Shown: positions 1 to 14,200 of the stretch, piece after piece
Numbering within the stretch: the stretch's first letter is position 1
Layout of the letters: every line of letters starts with the position of its first letter
DNA from: Aphis gossypii
Lineage: Eukaryota > Arthropoda > Insecta > Hemiptera > Aphididae
Length of the DNA: 64,000 bases
Assembly (NCBI RefSeq): GCF_020184175.1
Contig: NC_065532.1
Coordinates: 38,254,287 to 38,318,286 of the forward strand
Reading direction: 5' to 3'
The notes under the pieces: generated by a model
Told to the model about the DNA's origin: nothing
Seen by the model: only the letters and a program-made list of their open reading frames with translations
Databases searched by the model: none
Made by a program: the position numbers and the translations under genes

Positions 1-121
1 TTATCATCCCAAATGTCGTACGATGACTTACTACAACAATTTCGGTAGTGGCAACATACACAAAAGCACTGTCAAACACAACGGAGACGTGATCGCTTGT
101 CATAAGTGTGGCGGATATAAG
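1..121 (+). CDS. Partial exon, zinc-finger-like, ending at a splice donor
   Basis: Read in frame from base 2, the first 120 bases are 40 codons without a stop. They end in AAG followed directly by GTACAT, an acceptable eukaryotic 5' splice site that leaves a phase-0 intron. Near the end the protein reads ACHKCGGYK, a CxxC pair followed by G-G-Y-K. This is how many insect C2H2 fingers begin (for example those of BTB-zinc-finger regulators), with the histidine half expected in the next exon. A further Cys at residue 5 and His at residues 20 and 26 could be the remains of an upstream finger. The piece is richer in G+C than the DNA after it. The exon start lies outside the window and no downstream partner exon was found. 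Two acceptor-like sites at 264 and 285 lead to stops at once. The opposite strand is also open over much of this piece, so strand is not certain. Product is inferred from one motif only. Confidence 0.4.
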
Positions 122-3100
122 GTACATATTAATATTTAACATATTAATTTTAGATATACATGTATAGGTATAATATATTATATTATTATTGCAAATATTT
201 AAATGAATGAAATGAATACATCCTGAATATCTGATGACGTTCGTGTTGTTCGTTCTTGATGCAGTTGTTGTTGCTGTTGTTTTAGTGATCGGTACCGCAA
301 ATTTTAATTATAAAGTTTTGATCGGTAGTAATAATGATGATAAAAAACAAAAAAGTTCCCAAAAAATAAGGTTTTGAACGGGATCGGGATACCACTTTGC
401 GGAGTGGTAGAACGTCATGTTAAATCGTTTTCAGGTGTTTAGAAACCCTTTTCTACTTTGAAAACTTTACAGTTACCCATTAGGTTTTTCCGTATAAATT
501 ATACTTGGTCGTGTGACCCGAAAAGTTTACAAACTAAGTTAATGGTATTTAACATTTCTAAACTTTTTGAATGACTGTATGGGATTGGGTATGTTTGAAT
601 TTTGTTGGTATATTATAATGAAGCATTGAAGCCTATACGTATGCAAATGTGTAGATACCTACATTCGTATCGTTGTTAAAAATAAATATATTTATTGTGT
701 TTAGAATTTCACCTTTAATTTTTCATTTATGAAAATTACTCTAATGGGAGTATTCACATACATAATGTTGTAATAACTTAAAATAAACCATGATAAATCA
801 CGAACTAATTAGTGGTGTTTCCCATAAAGATGTAATCTTGTAAACTTCATAGATACCTATCCAAATGCAAATGTTTAAAATTTTGTCTCATTAGTTTTAA
901 CAAATAACGGGTATTTTAATAGTAATTGATTACTTATCATATATAGTCTATTATAGATCTTGTTATAGATAATTAAAAAAAAAACATGAATGAGTCCGGA
1001 ATTAACGACTTTTTTACGTATAAATATTTTAACATAGCATTACAAAATTATGTCTACTTTGTTAAATAAATAGAAATTAATCATGCGTTAAATTATTGCG
1101 AACTGCGTAATACACTGAAAGTAAAAAATACATTTAAATAAACCTATATGTAGCTTTTATAAATTATATACTTATTTCTTAATTAGTATTAAATAATATA
1201 ACAAAAAAAATATTTCTAATTAATTATTTTTATGATTTTTTAATGGTTACAATAAATTATCTTGAATTTTGTACTAAAAAATCTTGTTTTTGTATATCGT
1301 AGGATGTTCAACTTCATTATTTTTTGTTTGATATTTTAAAAACAGACTCAAATTATAAATATTGTATTTTCATTTTGATATCATAATAGATAAGTTATTG
1401 TAATAATATTTGTTTGATATTTTACTGCAATATAATAACCAAATATATTGATTTTAAAGTAGGTACAGGATGTTTGACTGTGTTTGTCTCCGTCAAAAAC
1501 ATTTTTTTTTTTTTATTGTAAAAATGATATTTTTTTTAAATTATTCTCAGTATTATGTCATATTTTATGCATAAAATGTTGTCTAAAAATAAATATATTT
1601 GTATAAGCAGTATATAATAGCAGTAATAATTTGGTATAATTTTGTTCAAAATTGATGTTATTTATAAGCCTATGAATTATTATAAATTAAAGTTATTCAG
1701 TTATTGGTACATTTAAACTTTTACAATTTTTTAAATCATTAGATTAAATATTTTATAATAATATAAGACATATACAAATAAATACATGTGGCCATATTGC
1801 TACAGTTATAGTTGTGTAAAATCAGCAATTACAATGTATGAATAAAAAGTCAATACTAATGATGTTATTCGATGTGATTGGATACTATCTATGTTTGAGT
1901 GTTCAATTTCCAGAAATAATAATTATAAAATTACTGTTAAATGTATTTTTTTCTACTAGTTATTTTTTAATAACACTGTAGTCAGAATTGATGTATTAAA
2001 ACATTTATTTTATGATGTTTACATAAAATACTAAAACTATAATAGTATTTCAAACGTCGAGTTTATTGCTATAACTTTGATTCTCTGATTATGAAATGAG
2101 TATAGAAATCTGTATATTTTAAAATCGGTATACTCTGAACAATTTGAACTATAATTATTATTAGTTTTATACAGCTTAAAATAAATTATTAAATGAGCAT
2201 ATTAAAGTTATAAAAATAACTTCGCAGCCAATTTGTTTACAATAAAATAATTATTCTGTGCGGTTGAGCGTTTTATACTGTCTTGTAACTTATTCAGAAA
2301 TGTTTTAATATAGTTACATAAACCGCATAATATATGTATTAAACGTATATGTATATATACTTCACGGTCAGTGGTTTTAATAAGAAACGCATAGTACCTA
2401 CAATTAACGCAACATAACTACAATTTATAGATTTTTCATAAGATGATTTTCTACAAAAATGTTTTACAATATAATATATGTACATACACCAGACTTCCAT
2501 GATCTATTTACAATATGCATAAAAATATAGCGTCGTCGACCCATAAATAGTTGAGTTTATATACAATTTTGTAATATAACTTTGACAAAGTTAATTAATT
2601 AAAATGCAAATAACTACAAAAAGCGGAAGTGAATATTATTTGGCCAAAGTCACGTTTTAAAACTTAAAGTTTCGATCTGTCTACAATTCTACATGTATTT
2701 TCATTTTTGTTTCATTGCCTTTATTATACCGACCTGTTTTCTGGCAATTTATTGTTTTTCTGTTCTCATTTTCGATTCCTAATTTTACATATTTTATGTC
2801 GTGTTAATTATTTGATTACTGTAACTAAATATTGTTTTGAAAATTGTGTAGATGTATGCCAACAAAGTACTTAATGCTAGTTATTATTTTCAATACGTTT
2901 ACTTAAACTGTATACATTATCTAATTTTACGACCGGCAAAATCGATGAACAAGTTTCAACATATTATTATATATTATAGTTAATGCTCATATTATACTAT
3001 ATGTCTATATGATCTTTTAAACATCATTTTAAATGGTAATTTAAATAAATATCTACGCTTCATATTCACTTGTTGATTATCCAGTCTTCTACGTTACAAA

Positions 3101-6100
3101 TTAAAAAATTTAAGAATCGTGTAATTTTTTTCGATAAAATTTTGATCTAATTACGAAAAATCAAAACAGGTTTTTTGCAATAATTACACTAGTCGTATAC
3201 TCGTGTACATTTTATACGTTTTTGATATTCACATTATTTTCACCTTACAACAACGTAAATGTACACTGAAACCACCAAATTATTAATAATTAATTTCCAA
3301 TTTTGAATCTTATTATAAACAAATTGATGCTCTTTAAACTTGAATGATTTGAACAAATCGATCGAAAATATTGTTAATAGTATTTCTGATTTTTTTTTCA
3401 CTAGTTAATTAATTTTCTAACTGTCAGACATTGTTAAGAGTCCCAGGTGGTCGCCAATTCGGAATTCACCTTTCGCTGTGACGGTATGACTATATCTGAC
3501 TTCGATGAAATGCGTTTATTTCTGTGTCGACTTATGTTGGTAATTACCGAAAATGATGACAACCATTTGAACCATATAGTATCAATTACTATGTGTCTGC
3601 GTTATAACTTTGACACGGTAACGGTACAATACCTATAATTATTGTCAAATGGACGTCGAATAAAATTAATGATTGTCTTCCAAACTTATTGGTAGGTATA
3701 CAGTTGGTCTGTCATGGAAGTAACGTTATTAGCAAATTCGTATTATTTAGCCGTTTGTATTATATAGTAATATAGTCAGTGTTTCGTTGTTACGGACATC
3801 ATCCCGGGAAAACGTTGTAAGTAGTTAATTATTTTTCGGTACGTGCAAAATAGGGTAAACTCGTATACACGCGGTTACAGACTGTTTTTGACCGACAAAA
3901 ATTGTTCTATCTATTTTTTGTTTCATTTATAAATACAACGTGCAATATTGTCAATCTATAATGATACGCCCATTTTGGTATTTCTTTTTTTTCTATTCTA
4001 CCGATTTCAAATTGTACTAATGGCAATAGTAATGATATATCGATAGCGCGGCTATTGTTTATTTCCAACAATACCATAAAGTCAGTTTTTTTATTAATGT
4101 CATCGTGTTATAACTATTATGTATAGCGAAAATTTAAATTTTTTTTCTGTTTCTGTCTAGGATGAGTGACTTGAATGGAAATAAAATGTTTTTTTTTACA
4201 CCAAAATGTCCGTAATAGAATACATGTCTTTATAAAGACAGTTACAACCTCATAAATATCAAACGGGGTATAATGGTACATATATAATACAATAATAATA
4301 ACTAAACATTGTATATACAAATATTTATGTGCCATGTATACGCGCAAAACAGCGTTTCTTATTTTCTAGACGATTTTTTTTTTTTTTTTTTTGGTCTAAT
4401 ATGACACTTAAACCATTTTAACATTTATAACACTCGCTTTTATGTTTATACCGTGCAATGTGTATCTTCCCTGCTGAACTATATATGCATAGCATTGCAT
4501 ACGCACGACGAATCTTATTTTAGTAAAACACGTACAACATAAAATCAGATACATAATTACATTAATTTGTAGTAACTTTGGGAAAATTGTCGTCTATTTA
4601 CACATTTAGACGTCAGTAGGGCACTCATAAATTGTTTCTATATATTATTTTTATTACTTTCGTGATATTTTGATATAAAAATTTAATTTCCAAAACAACT
4701 TCACACGTGAGTTCATAAACGTGAATTTTACTTTTTTTTCTACAATCCAGTTTACCGACCATATAATATAATGCACTGACGACAAAAGCCGAATTTTAAT
4801 TTGTTTTTTTTTTGTGTGGGTTTAGTTTGTGTGTATTAATTTAAGACTTTAATCCCAATTAATTACACTGAACCTATAGCTAGGTGTCTCTCTTGTTTAG
4901 ATTTCTTGAGGCGATAATTACATTTTATTAGTTTTCTACTAACACCTATAGTTTCGTTGCCGTGTTAATATAATAACTAACTGCAATTAATAAATTTAAA
5001 TTAAATAGACTCATCTCGACCATCTAGTATACAGATAGACACGTGTATTTATTTCTTTACAGTTTCTTTTTATTTTCGTTCGACTATTACAACTATTTGA
5101 TTTATTAGTATCGGTTTCATAATTTAACTGGTTAACTACCTACCGTATAATTTGTGTTCAAACGATTTAATATATTAAACAAATCCAAAGATGATTCTTA
5201 TTAACAGTGATTTTTTTTTTTTTTTAATTCAAACGTGTGTCGTAATGTATAAATCAATTGAACACATTTACTCTTGTTCTCGATTTATTATAGTATTAAC
5301 AAAACCAATCTAATTTAGAAGTGTTCGTGTATAAATCGCTTGGGGCTCTACCATCGATAAGTTTATTTACTCTTAGCTTTATAATACAGTGTCGATATTA
5401 TACACGGATAAACTGCAGTGCCAATATTCAACGATTGTGTATGAGTAATAAATATGTAAAACGGGTTTGGCTGTTTCGTAAATTCCGTTCGTCGTACCGT
5501 ATTATATACGCATATCACATTTTGAGTGTACATTATTTTTGAACAATTGTTTTTTATATTGATGATAAAGAAAAAGAAAACGAAAAATATGCTAATTGCG
5601 CAAAATGCAGTTGTGTTTTAAATATATGAAACGCTCATCATAACTGGATATGATGTTATTGTTTAATATTTGATAATATTAATTGCATTTGTAATTGATA
5701 CAATAATGAAACATTTTCAATCAAGTCTGTTGTAAAAAAGTGTATTATGTTTCATCAATTGACGGTAATATATGAAATATTTTATTTTTTATTTACAAAA
5801 AATGCGTTACTTAATTTTGCCATTTAAACACGTAATCAATCAATATTCAAGTAGCTTATTCCAATCAATTTGCATTTTATTTTGTTTCAAAATACAAGAG
5901 TGGCTATTAAGCAATTGGAGAAAAAGAATTCGTATTCTGAATTAAAATAAAACATCACTCTTCGTTTTAAGTGAATTGTAAAAGCTATTGATTTCGACAT
6001 AATATTATTATGTTTTTTTTTTGTGTTGTGAGTAGTTTTTTTAAATACGCTTCAATTCTTTCATCCAATACATAGTACTCAATTTATCGGAAATTGGATG

Positions 6101-8859
6101 TAATTTATACTTTATTGAAATCGAAAAATTCTTTTTTGTTTATGAAAACAGTTCTTTTTTAATAAAATTGTCTTATAACATACATATCAAATAATATTAA
6201 ATACCGCCTCTCTATGATTTTATTATTATTATACAAATTTTTGTAATTTTATATTATATATAAGTACATTTATTATTATGTAATTGCATATAATACGAGT
6301 ATATGCATATATTTTTTTTTATCAGCTCATCTTTTGTATTATTTCAAATGTAATACTTCAATTCATTGGTATTTTATTCGAGATATTTATTACATTTTTA
6401 CTAAAAAATTTTTTTCGTTTCCATCAATCTATCAATTAAATAATTAAAATTCTGTTGAATTTACATTCACATATCATATAGTTTTATTAGTTAGAAATTG
6501 AATTGATTATAAGTCACTATAATTATGTTATAATAATTATTGGTATTAAAAACTGTATGCAAGAAAAATTATAAACACCCATCATTGTTATTTGTATTTG
6601 ATTATTTACAACCTTTTTACAATATAAACGGCGTAGGTAATTAAAAAATGATTTAAGATGAGACCGATCGACATTTTAATTAATACATTTATTATATTAT
6701 GTAGGTACCACAAGGTGTAGATTGTTCTATGGTATGCATAGTAATACAAAGTTATTATTAAATAATATAGGCAACACATAGAGGACACACTTGTGTCTAC
6801 CCACAACTATTATATTATTGCCATTATATAAAACGACTATAATTACTTTAGTATAAGTGATGATGATTATAGGAATCGAAATTTGAAATATACCTCTGTC
6901 GTAAAAATCCTATACTACAATTTAGTGTTTAAACAATCGTAATATAGAAGCGAATGGATACTGGTTTTGTTGAAAACCGTTTTGAATATTTGAATTAGTA
7001 AAAAGTTCAAAAAGGTATTTAAAGAGAAATTAAATTTCTGTAGGGAGAACATATTATTGTAATGTTACATCAGTTGAATTTTAATTCTCTCGTTCCACTC
7101 GAGGGATAGTATTTTACGTTATTCGATAAAGTTATTTTGCCGCAATGTAATTTAAATAATACTTATGCGTATCTAGACTTCCTAAATATCTGACGAAATT
7201 GAATTATATGATTAATACTAATTTATACTAATACTACTAATAATAAATAAAATAAAAATGTATTAATATGTTTTTGAACATTTAATACGCATCTATAATA
7301 AGTGGTATATATAATACCTACATAACATCGATTTAATTGTAAATCGTATTATATTTTAATGATTAAATATTTCGTACTACCTACACTAATTAGTTTTTAG
7401 TCCATAATATTAGTTTTTTTATAACGTATTACTATAAACTTAAAATAATCAACAATCACTTTAAGATTAAAATTAATTGGTCTACTTAATAAGTTACTTT
7501 TAATAATTATGAATAAAATCTAGTTTTCCATTTAAAATAATAGGTATTAATACTCGTATTAATATGAATACTCGTATACTCACGTTAATCATATCTACTA
7601 TGTAATGTACTATAATAAATTATAGTAAATTAATATATTAATAATAATAATATTTTGTTTTTAATTACATCAGTGGTACAGTAGAAATACCCTTCTGTTA
7701 TAAATATTTCTGTGTTTATAGTTATTTTTGAATATACGTATCTGTATATCAACAAACTTGTTGATAAATATTTGTAATTTTTAAATAACTAGGTGATACA
7801 TTTTTTCGCAAGATAACGGTTTTTAAGCGTCTTCTTAAAAACCTAATAATACCAGTATAATATAATATTTATCGTTTATTGATTATGTGTTAAGTTCAAT
7901 AATTACACAAATTAATTCTTCGATCGATTTTAATACGTTACGAGATTGCTTCGGGGTTACTCTTTAAATATTTAATGGCCAAAAAAAATGTTCTTCAGTT
8001 TAAACATGACTACCATAACTATTTAAAGTTATTAAAAGAAATTTTCTATAAGGTTGTTGACTTTTTATTTTTGTTTTTCGCGTAACTCAATCGGTGTACA
8101 ACATGCATAATGCATATACTTAACTATACTTCTGTTTTTAAACTATTTTATAGGTATTATATTATACCAATTTGATTTTAATCTCTTTCGGTGGTTGACT
8201 ATATATTATAGTATAATACATTTTTTGGAAATTTAAAAAATTTCAAACGGTGTTTTATGACAAACTTTTATATATTGACCTGCAGTAGGTGGTCACACAA
8301 TAAATTGTATACTATTAGGATGTTGATTTTCCCAACATTTTTCGTAATATTAAATATATAAACAATCATCCCTTTTTAATAACATCTTAATATTTTTGAA
8401 AATGTCGTTCGTCGCGTGCTACATGGCTATTTTTTTTGTATACAATGGTTTTTAAAGATCCACCCCAATGGTCCACAAAAAATATATTGTGTTTTATTTT
8501 TGTTTTTTTACATAGAAAACATTTTAATTTAAGATAAAAAAGTAACTCCTTCGCCCGCTACTAGTACATTCCGCAGCCGATACGATTATGGCGATGGTGA
8601 TGTATACGCGTTTAATGTTTATTAGTATTTTCTTATATGAAACAATAATGAATAAATGCAGATAAATTGTTGGCTTGGCGATACACAATTTATTATTTAA
8701 TAACGGTATGTGCGATGAAATAGGTACCAGCTACAGTATTTTGAAAAGAATACACTTTGGAATAGTATTTGATATTTTACTCTGAATAATAATATATCTT
8801 TATAGCGTATACGCGTATGATGCGAAGAGCGGAACAATAAATCAAATACCTACTCGGTA
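122..8859. other. AT-rich non-coding DNA (intron or intergenic)
   Basis: No gene is visible. The longest open frames are 60-76 codons, rich in Tyr, Ile, Leu and Phe as expected from random AT-rich DNA. The stretch holds a 19-base T run at 4374-4392, several shorter T runs (for example 1500-1514), a small hairpin at 390-409, and repeated taggta/tacctA words. If the exon at the left edge is real, this is most simply its intron. Confidence 0.6.
4374..4392. repeat. Poly-T run (19 T)
   Basis: Nineteen consecutive T bases, the longest homopolymer in the window. It follows a 3' splice-like composition but is followed by ggtctaat with no nearby open frame. It could be slippage-expanded sequence or the A-tail of a retrocopy on the other strand; no retrotransposon body was recognised next to it. 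Confidence 0.8.
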
Positions 8860-8990
8860 CAATCTAAAAGCGCCACGCGCACAAATGAAATATCGCCCGG
8901 GGGAATTTTTATGCATTTCAAATTGGGCTTCGGAGCAATTAAAACGTAATAAAAATTTTAGTAGCGTCCTAGTCGACAGCGGCCGTAAAA
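8860..8990. promoter_or_regulatory. CpG-bearing GC island, possible regulatory element
   Basis: A roughly 130-base patch holds about a dozen CpG dinucleotides in DNA that otherwise has very few. It includes cgccacgcgc near its left end, cgcccggggg at about 8894, and gtcgacagcggccg near its right end. Between these lie attttta-tgcatttc (POU/octamer-like) and caattaaaac (homeodomain-like core). No open frame of note crosses it. A conserved enhancer is one reading; a decayed GC-rich repeat is another. Confidence 0.15.
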
Positions 8991-10900
8991 TATAATAATA
9001 AGTTTACTACGACCGTTTCGTCGTTATATATAATATTATATAGGTGTAATGGCAAATGATTACAAGTTAGGTACGTTCGGTTTTATTATGTAGAATCGAT
9101 ATAGAGTGGAATAGGCGTGGCCAATATGTGTGTAATATAACATACAGGGCGTTCAAATTGTGTGTAGAACTTTAAAAGACTGTCGGAAATTACATTCAAA
9201 TCGTATGTGATGCCCACAGGTTTTGTGGTGCAATATTACTTATATTAGTATATTGCAGTATTGCATCGTGGGTTTATGACTTTTAAATTCATTTACGCAT
9301 AATGGGTGCATTCGATTTATATGGTAAAATATATGGGGAGCTAGTGAGCTATACTATATATTATTATTTGCTCTCGAGTTTAAGTCAAATGCATTTAGAC
9401 CCTTTTCAACAAATATTTTAATATTGTGGATTAAACACAAATTACCGCTCGCGTCTGCGCATAATCAATTATAACGATTTATAATATTATGGTATTATTA
9501 TTATTATACATTTTAATTTATGTTAATATTCCTTTACGCGATGTCTACAATTATTGCTAATCAATCATTTTATTTTCATCGAAAACAATCGATGTTAATA
9601 ATAATAATTTGGTGCAATAATTTTAACGACCACACTCGCGACGACTTATGCGAATAATAAATTTAATTTCACACCTTAATAACCCCTTCTAGAGCAATTC
9701 GATAAAAGCAATTTAAATTATAATTATTATCCATAGTCTTTCAACGATGAGGAATAATGCTTGCTACTAATGATGACACGCCGTCTTTGCCGGAACACTC
9801 ATTAAAATTTAAATTACTCTTCCTTTATGCAGCTCCAATACACTGCAGTTACGCTTGGTTTCTAATTAAATACAACATAATATTATACAATATATATCGA
9901 TGACCACGAGCATATTGACATTGTTATGTACCTGAAGTCGTCTAAAATATTTATGTATGTATATATATATATTACGTACACGTAGGTACCGGCTAACACC
10001 CACTTTGCAAGTGATTTGATAGGTCGTATTTTATATAGTTAGTGTAATACGACGTGGATACACAATATCGTGCATAGCGCGTGTGCTATCGAAAGGTTGC
10101 CAATTGATATCCGTTCGGAGAGGGTTACGCGTGTGTAAACGAAATGGACAAAAACATTATTTGAAAACTTTTTGGTTGTAGGCAATCGAAAGGAGCTATA
10201 TTATATACGTAATAAGTGCTAATAACAATAACAATAACAATATTATACGGTATAGCAAGTCGTAATATAATTACGTAGAACGTATTTTCGGGGGGGGGGG
10301 GTATAGTAAACAATAATGTATATTCTTTGGATATAGATGCGTGTTTATTAGTTTATTAAAGATTTGAACGACGGTACCTATAAATACGTACTTCCGTACT
10401 TCAAAGGGGTTTCAAAAAAGAAAGGAAAAACATACTTACTCTTGTATAGTATTATATATTATAAGTACGTGTATGTACAAATTCGAACCACCGTCGTCAT
10501 AATACATCATCGTTTCGAGACCAAGTGAACCAAAAAATGACACCGTAATCTTTCTTGGCAGCAATCCGCACGTTATTTACAATAGATTTCTTTCGCGTGT
10601 CAATATTGCTCGAGCGTTTTTATAATGTACACTATAGAGTTTCGTCAAGCACGTATACAATATAATATATAAATCATAAGTCATAATAACTCATAAGATT
10701 ATGAATATATATATATATATTTATAGGTACATTGCCTCTATTCGTCGCTTTTCTAAAATAATGTTTTATCATACAAAATAATTATATGTGTACAAGTACG
10801 CCACAGACGCGTATATAGGTAATATTATACAGTAGTGCACAAAAGATTTCGGTGCAGCGTGTGGCGTATATGTAACTTATACACAACTATTATGTATAAC
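8991..10900. other. AT-rich non-coding DNA
   Basis: No gene seen. It contains a 12-base G run (10290-10301), a short TA tract near 9960-9972, another at about 10706-10722, and several isolated CpGs. A tRNA T-loop-like attcgaacc near 10480 has no pairing arms around it. Confidence 0.6.
10290..10301. repeat. Poly-G run (12 G)
   Basis: Twelve consecutive G bases in DNA of about 30% GC. It is a mononucleotide microsatellite and a likely place for length error in an assembly. Its surroundings show no terminal repeats. Confidence 0.8.
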
Positions 10901-10902
10901 AG

Positions 10903-11256
10903 ATGTCCCTCGAAGATTTACTTTATATCTGTGCACAACACAAACTTTATTATACCCTCCAGTGTTTGACTCGAATAAATCGGGGGCGAGCGCGCCGCAC
11001 GACCGGCCGATCGGCGGGGTCTAACGTATATATGCTCGCTGCGCAATCGTATATTTTATTTATAAATAACGCATTGAATGTTTTGTTCCACTTCGTTATA
11101 ATAATTTTAGTATCGGTTTTACACCTGATTAATTATGTTACCCATTTATTTACTTTCAAAACTAAAATCAATAATATATTATTATACTCACACATATACC
11201 TATATCCAATATGTATGACATGTGTATACATCATAATAATTAATATCGTGAAATGA
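10903..11256 (+). other. Open frame with a GC-rich core, coding status doubtful
   Basis: An ATG-initiated frame of 117 codons, the longest on the + strand. Residues 1-45 have mixed composition, and a very CpG-rich patch at about 10979-11025 gives the Arg/Gly-rich segment RGRARRTTGRSAG. After residue 50 it becomes a low-complexity run of Ile, Leu, Tyr and Val, as chance AT-rich frames do. The ATG is preceded by ataacag, which would suit a 3' splice site, and GTATAT after the GC patch could serve as a weak donor. I recognise no domain. A short exon around the GC patch is possible; the full frame is unlikely to be a protein. Confidence 0.12.
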
Positions 11257-14200
11257 ACACGTTGTTTGATTGAAATATTATGATCGCGGTAAATGATGAC
11301 CGTACCGAATGCATAAATAATGCATTATTGTGCATTTATTGAAATCTATCGGGGTCCACGATACGAGTATATTATAATTTATAATATAAATACTGAATAT
11401 TTCTTGTGGTGAAATCTTCGAATATTTTCCAACCAGCTTTGAGTTAGCATAAATATACTAATGGAAAAAAACACGTATTTATGTTTGAAAATTAAATATC
11501 CTCATAATACTATATGCATGCCTATGTCACTCCTGGTGGGCCGTATAGCTTACGTACTTAAATGTAGCATAGGTGAGGTGAACTTACTGACCTAGACTTT
11601 TGGCCACGCCACTAAAACCAATTATATTATACCACGGTTACGTGCGCACGTAGTCTGACAGTCTGACATAAGTCGTAAAAAAAGCCTTTTGGCCGATATG
11701 TCGACGTCCATCGGTTAATTAATCGCGTTTGTTTGCTTTCTGTGCTCGTGTGTGGTCTCTTTTTGCAGTGTGACGTAGTATGACAGCAATTGGTCGTGTA
11801 AAACAGTCAAAGAGAATAATATATGGTAAACGTTATGGTATACGGAGTGACCGAATACCTGGCTACGCTAATTTTATAACTTAATTGTTGATGTATTTTT
11901 TTAAAAATATTATTTTTTTTTATTTTAATATAAAGTATTGAACACGATAATTTAGGTTTATAATATATATACGTTTTTAATTGAATATACAAAATATTTT
12001 TCTTATAACATGAAGATGAATTTGTTTTGAATATTGTATAGGTAGGTACATTAATTTTTGTTACTAAAAGTTATTTACATCTTAAATTATAGTGTAAAAT
12101 GTGTAAAATGTCAATATGCGACTCTTGAGCGCAAAAATGTTTTCCTCTACTCCGTTTTTCTGAGTTTTATGTTCAATATTATTGTATGATATCAACGTTT
12201 TTTTATAAAAATATTACTTGTTACTTATTGAGCAATTAAAACTAATAAACATAGATTTTCGTGGAGATATCGAAGAAGTAAATTCAACCAAAAAAATAAT
12301 ACTATACTATATTACTCAGCGAGGCCCAGTATTTTTATCTTGAGAAACAAATGAATAATAATAATAATAATATAAAATAGTAAAGAGTTACAATAATAAG
12401 CAATAAATACTTCAAACGAAGTGGAAAATCATTGTTTTTCTGAATCACAACGTTGAAGTGTAATTGCCAGTTTAACGAACCGTCCCGTACATATATTATA
12501 ATTTCAGCGACTTAATACGATGTCGCAGCGTACATATTATAATATATATGCAACTGCTCGAGTCGTAGTCGACGGTATACTCCGCGAAAGCGTTTCAACG
12601 CTTTGCTGCGCTTTACAAATAGTCTATATCATTATAGGATACTAGATGTGAGATGTACGATGGCTGATGGGATAACCATACGGCTGCTGCGTACAATTTT
12701 ATAGGGTTTTAAAGAATGACATAACAATTCATTTATTTTATACCAATTAAATGCTATCCGTACATAATGTATAATATTTTATGTACCTACATATATAACC
12801 TAACCATGTCATCATATGATCTAGGATTAGCATATTTTTTTTTTCGTTTCACTTGTCTGCAGCATCTTTTTATTTTCGTCGACACATCCGTTTATGTGGG
12901 CTCAAATATTTAATACACCGCCGGTATGCTATATTAATGTATGTATATAATACGGATCGCCGCGAGTGTTATACACCCACAAACAATTTTATTACAGTAA
13001 TGTTTATTGCGTTCGAAAGGCTTATTGTTTTCATCGTAAAGGTAACAAAACAATCATAATATTATAATATACAAATGAGTATATGGCTACGTTTTTCATT
13101 ACATTTACGTACATGTACATAGTATGTTATGTGCTATAATATAGGTATTGATGTTGGTTTTTTTTTTTCGACTTTTCGACAATTTCACACTCTTTATAGT
13201 TACACATTTTTTTATTTGTTGCGTAATTGCTATAATGTATGCTGAAATGTGGCCATGGAATTGGTTTATTTTGCACTTACATAATTTTTTACAAAATATT
13301 ACACTTGCTAATTAATAATATTCGTTATGCTTGAAGTGAAATCTTTGAGTACATTTGTCTATATTTTAGTTAAGGCACTAATTAACAAAAATTATAACCC
13401 AAAATATATTTGTAGTTTGGTGTGCATTATTCTAAAATAAAAAATATATTATCTTTTTTAGTTCTTGAAAATGTTTTGATTAAATTAACTTGAATATTTA
13501 TAATATTATGCCCAATTTATGGGTGAAATACTCGGCTATTGTGTACGTTGCGTCGGCAAAAAGTTATCTTGACCATTTCAGTACCCGCAATCCTCGTGAA
13601 GCTATATATTATTATTTCAATATTGAATATAATTTTTTAAGTTTTTTTTTAAATGTTATTTGGCACATGTATGTACTTACCGTGTATATAATAACTATTA
13701 TATAGTATTATACATTAGACCTTTCTATAAATAATTTTGATAAAACGTTTATCACATGGTTTTTGTTTTTAAAGTGTAATAATTGAATAAATTATTGAAG
13801 AATAAAAAATAACAGCACAGAGTTAAACTTTTTAAATATTATTTGTTAGATCTGTATCATATTATATCAAAACTTTTCACGAATACAATACTGATTTTGT
13901 TTTGTCGCTTAAAATATATAAAATTAAAAATTAAAAAAATGTTCACGATAATTTCAACAGTAGTTATGTATTGTACATTGCATACGTAATACAGCTAATA
14001 ATTTATGATTGTTTTACCAAATTAAATAACGATATACACGCACTATACACATTAATATGGAATTAAATGCTTGTATATATATTTTATTGAATCTTAATAG
14101 TTTGATCTAGACACATACTAAACTCATAAAATGTAAATGTAAATGTTATTATTTTAGTTTCGAATGGCCTTAAATGATTTCGTGTAGTACCAAAATACCA

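Noticed and set aside
390..409. Hairpin taccact...agtggta, terminator-like
   Set aside because: Eukaryotic DNA with no bacterial gene upstream; a 7-bp stem is expected by chance.
10478..10492. Reverse T-loop-like attcgaacc
   Set aside because: The flanking bases do not pair as a T-arm and no A box lies at tRNA distance.
11720..11785. Strong 3' splice site, pyrimidine tract then ttttgcag
   Set aside because: All three frames after it close within about 15 bases.
12863..13041. Possible exon between ...gtctgcag and AAG|GTAACA
   Set aside because: Open for 59 codons but without a recognisable motif, and its phase does not fit the left-edge exon; kept only as a remark.
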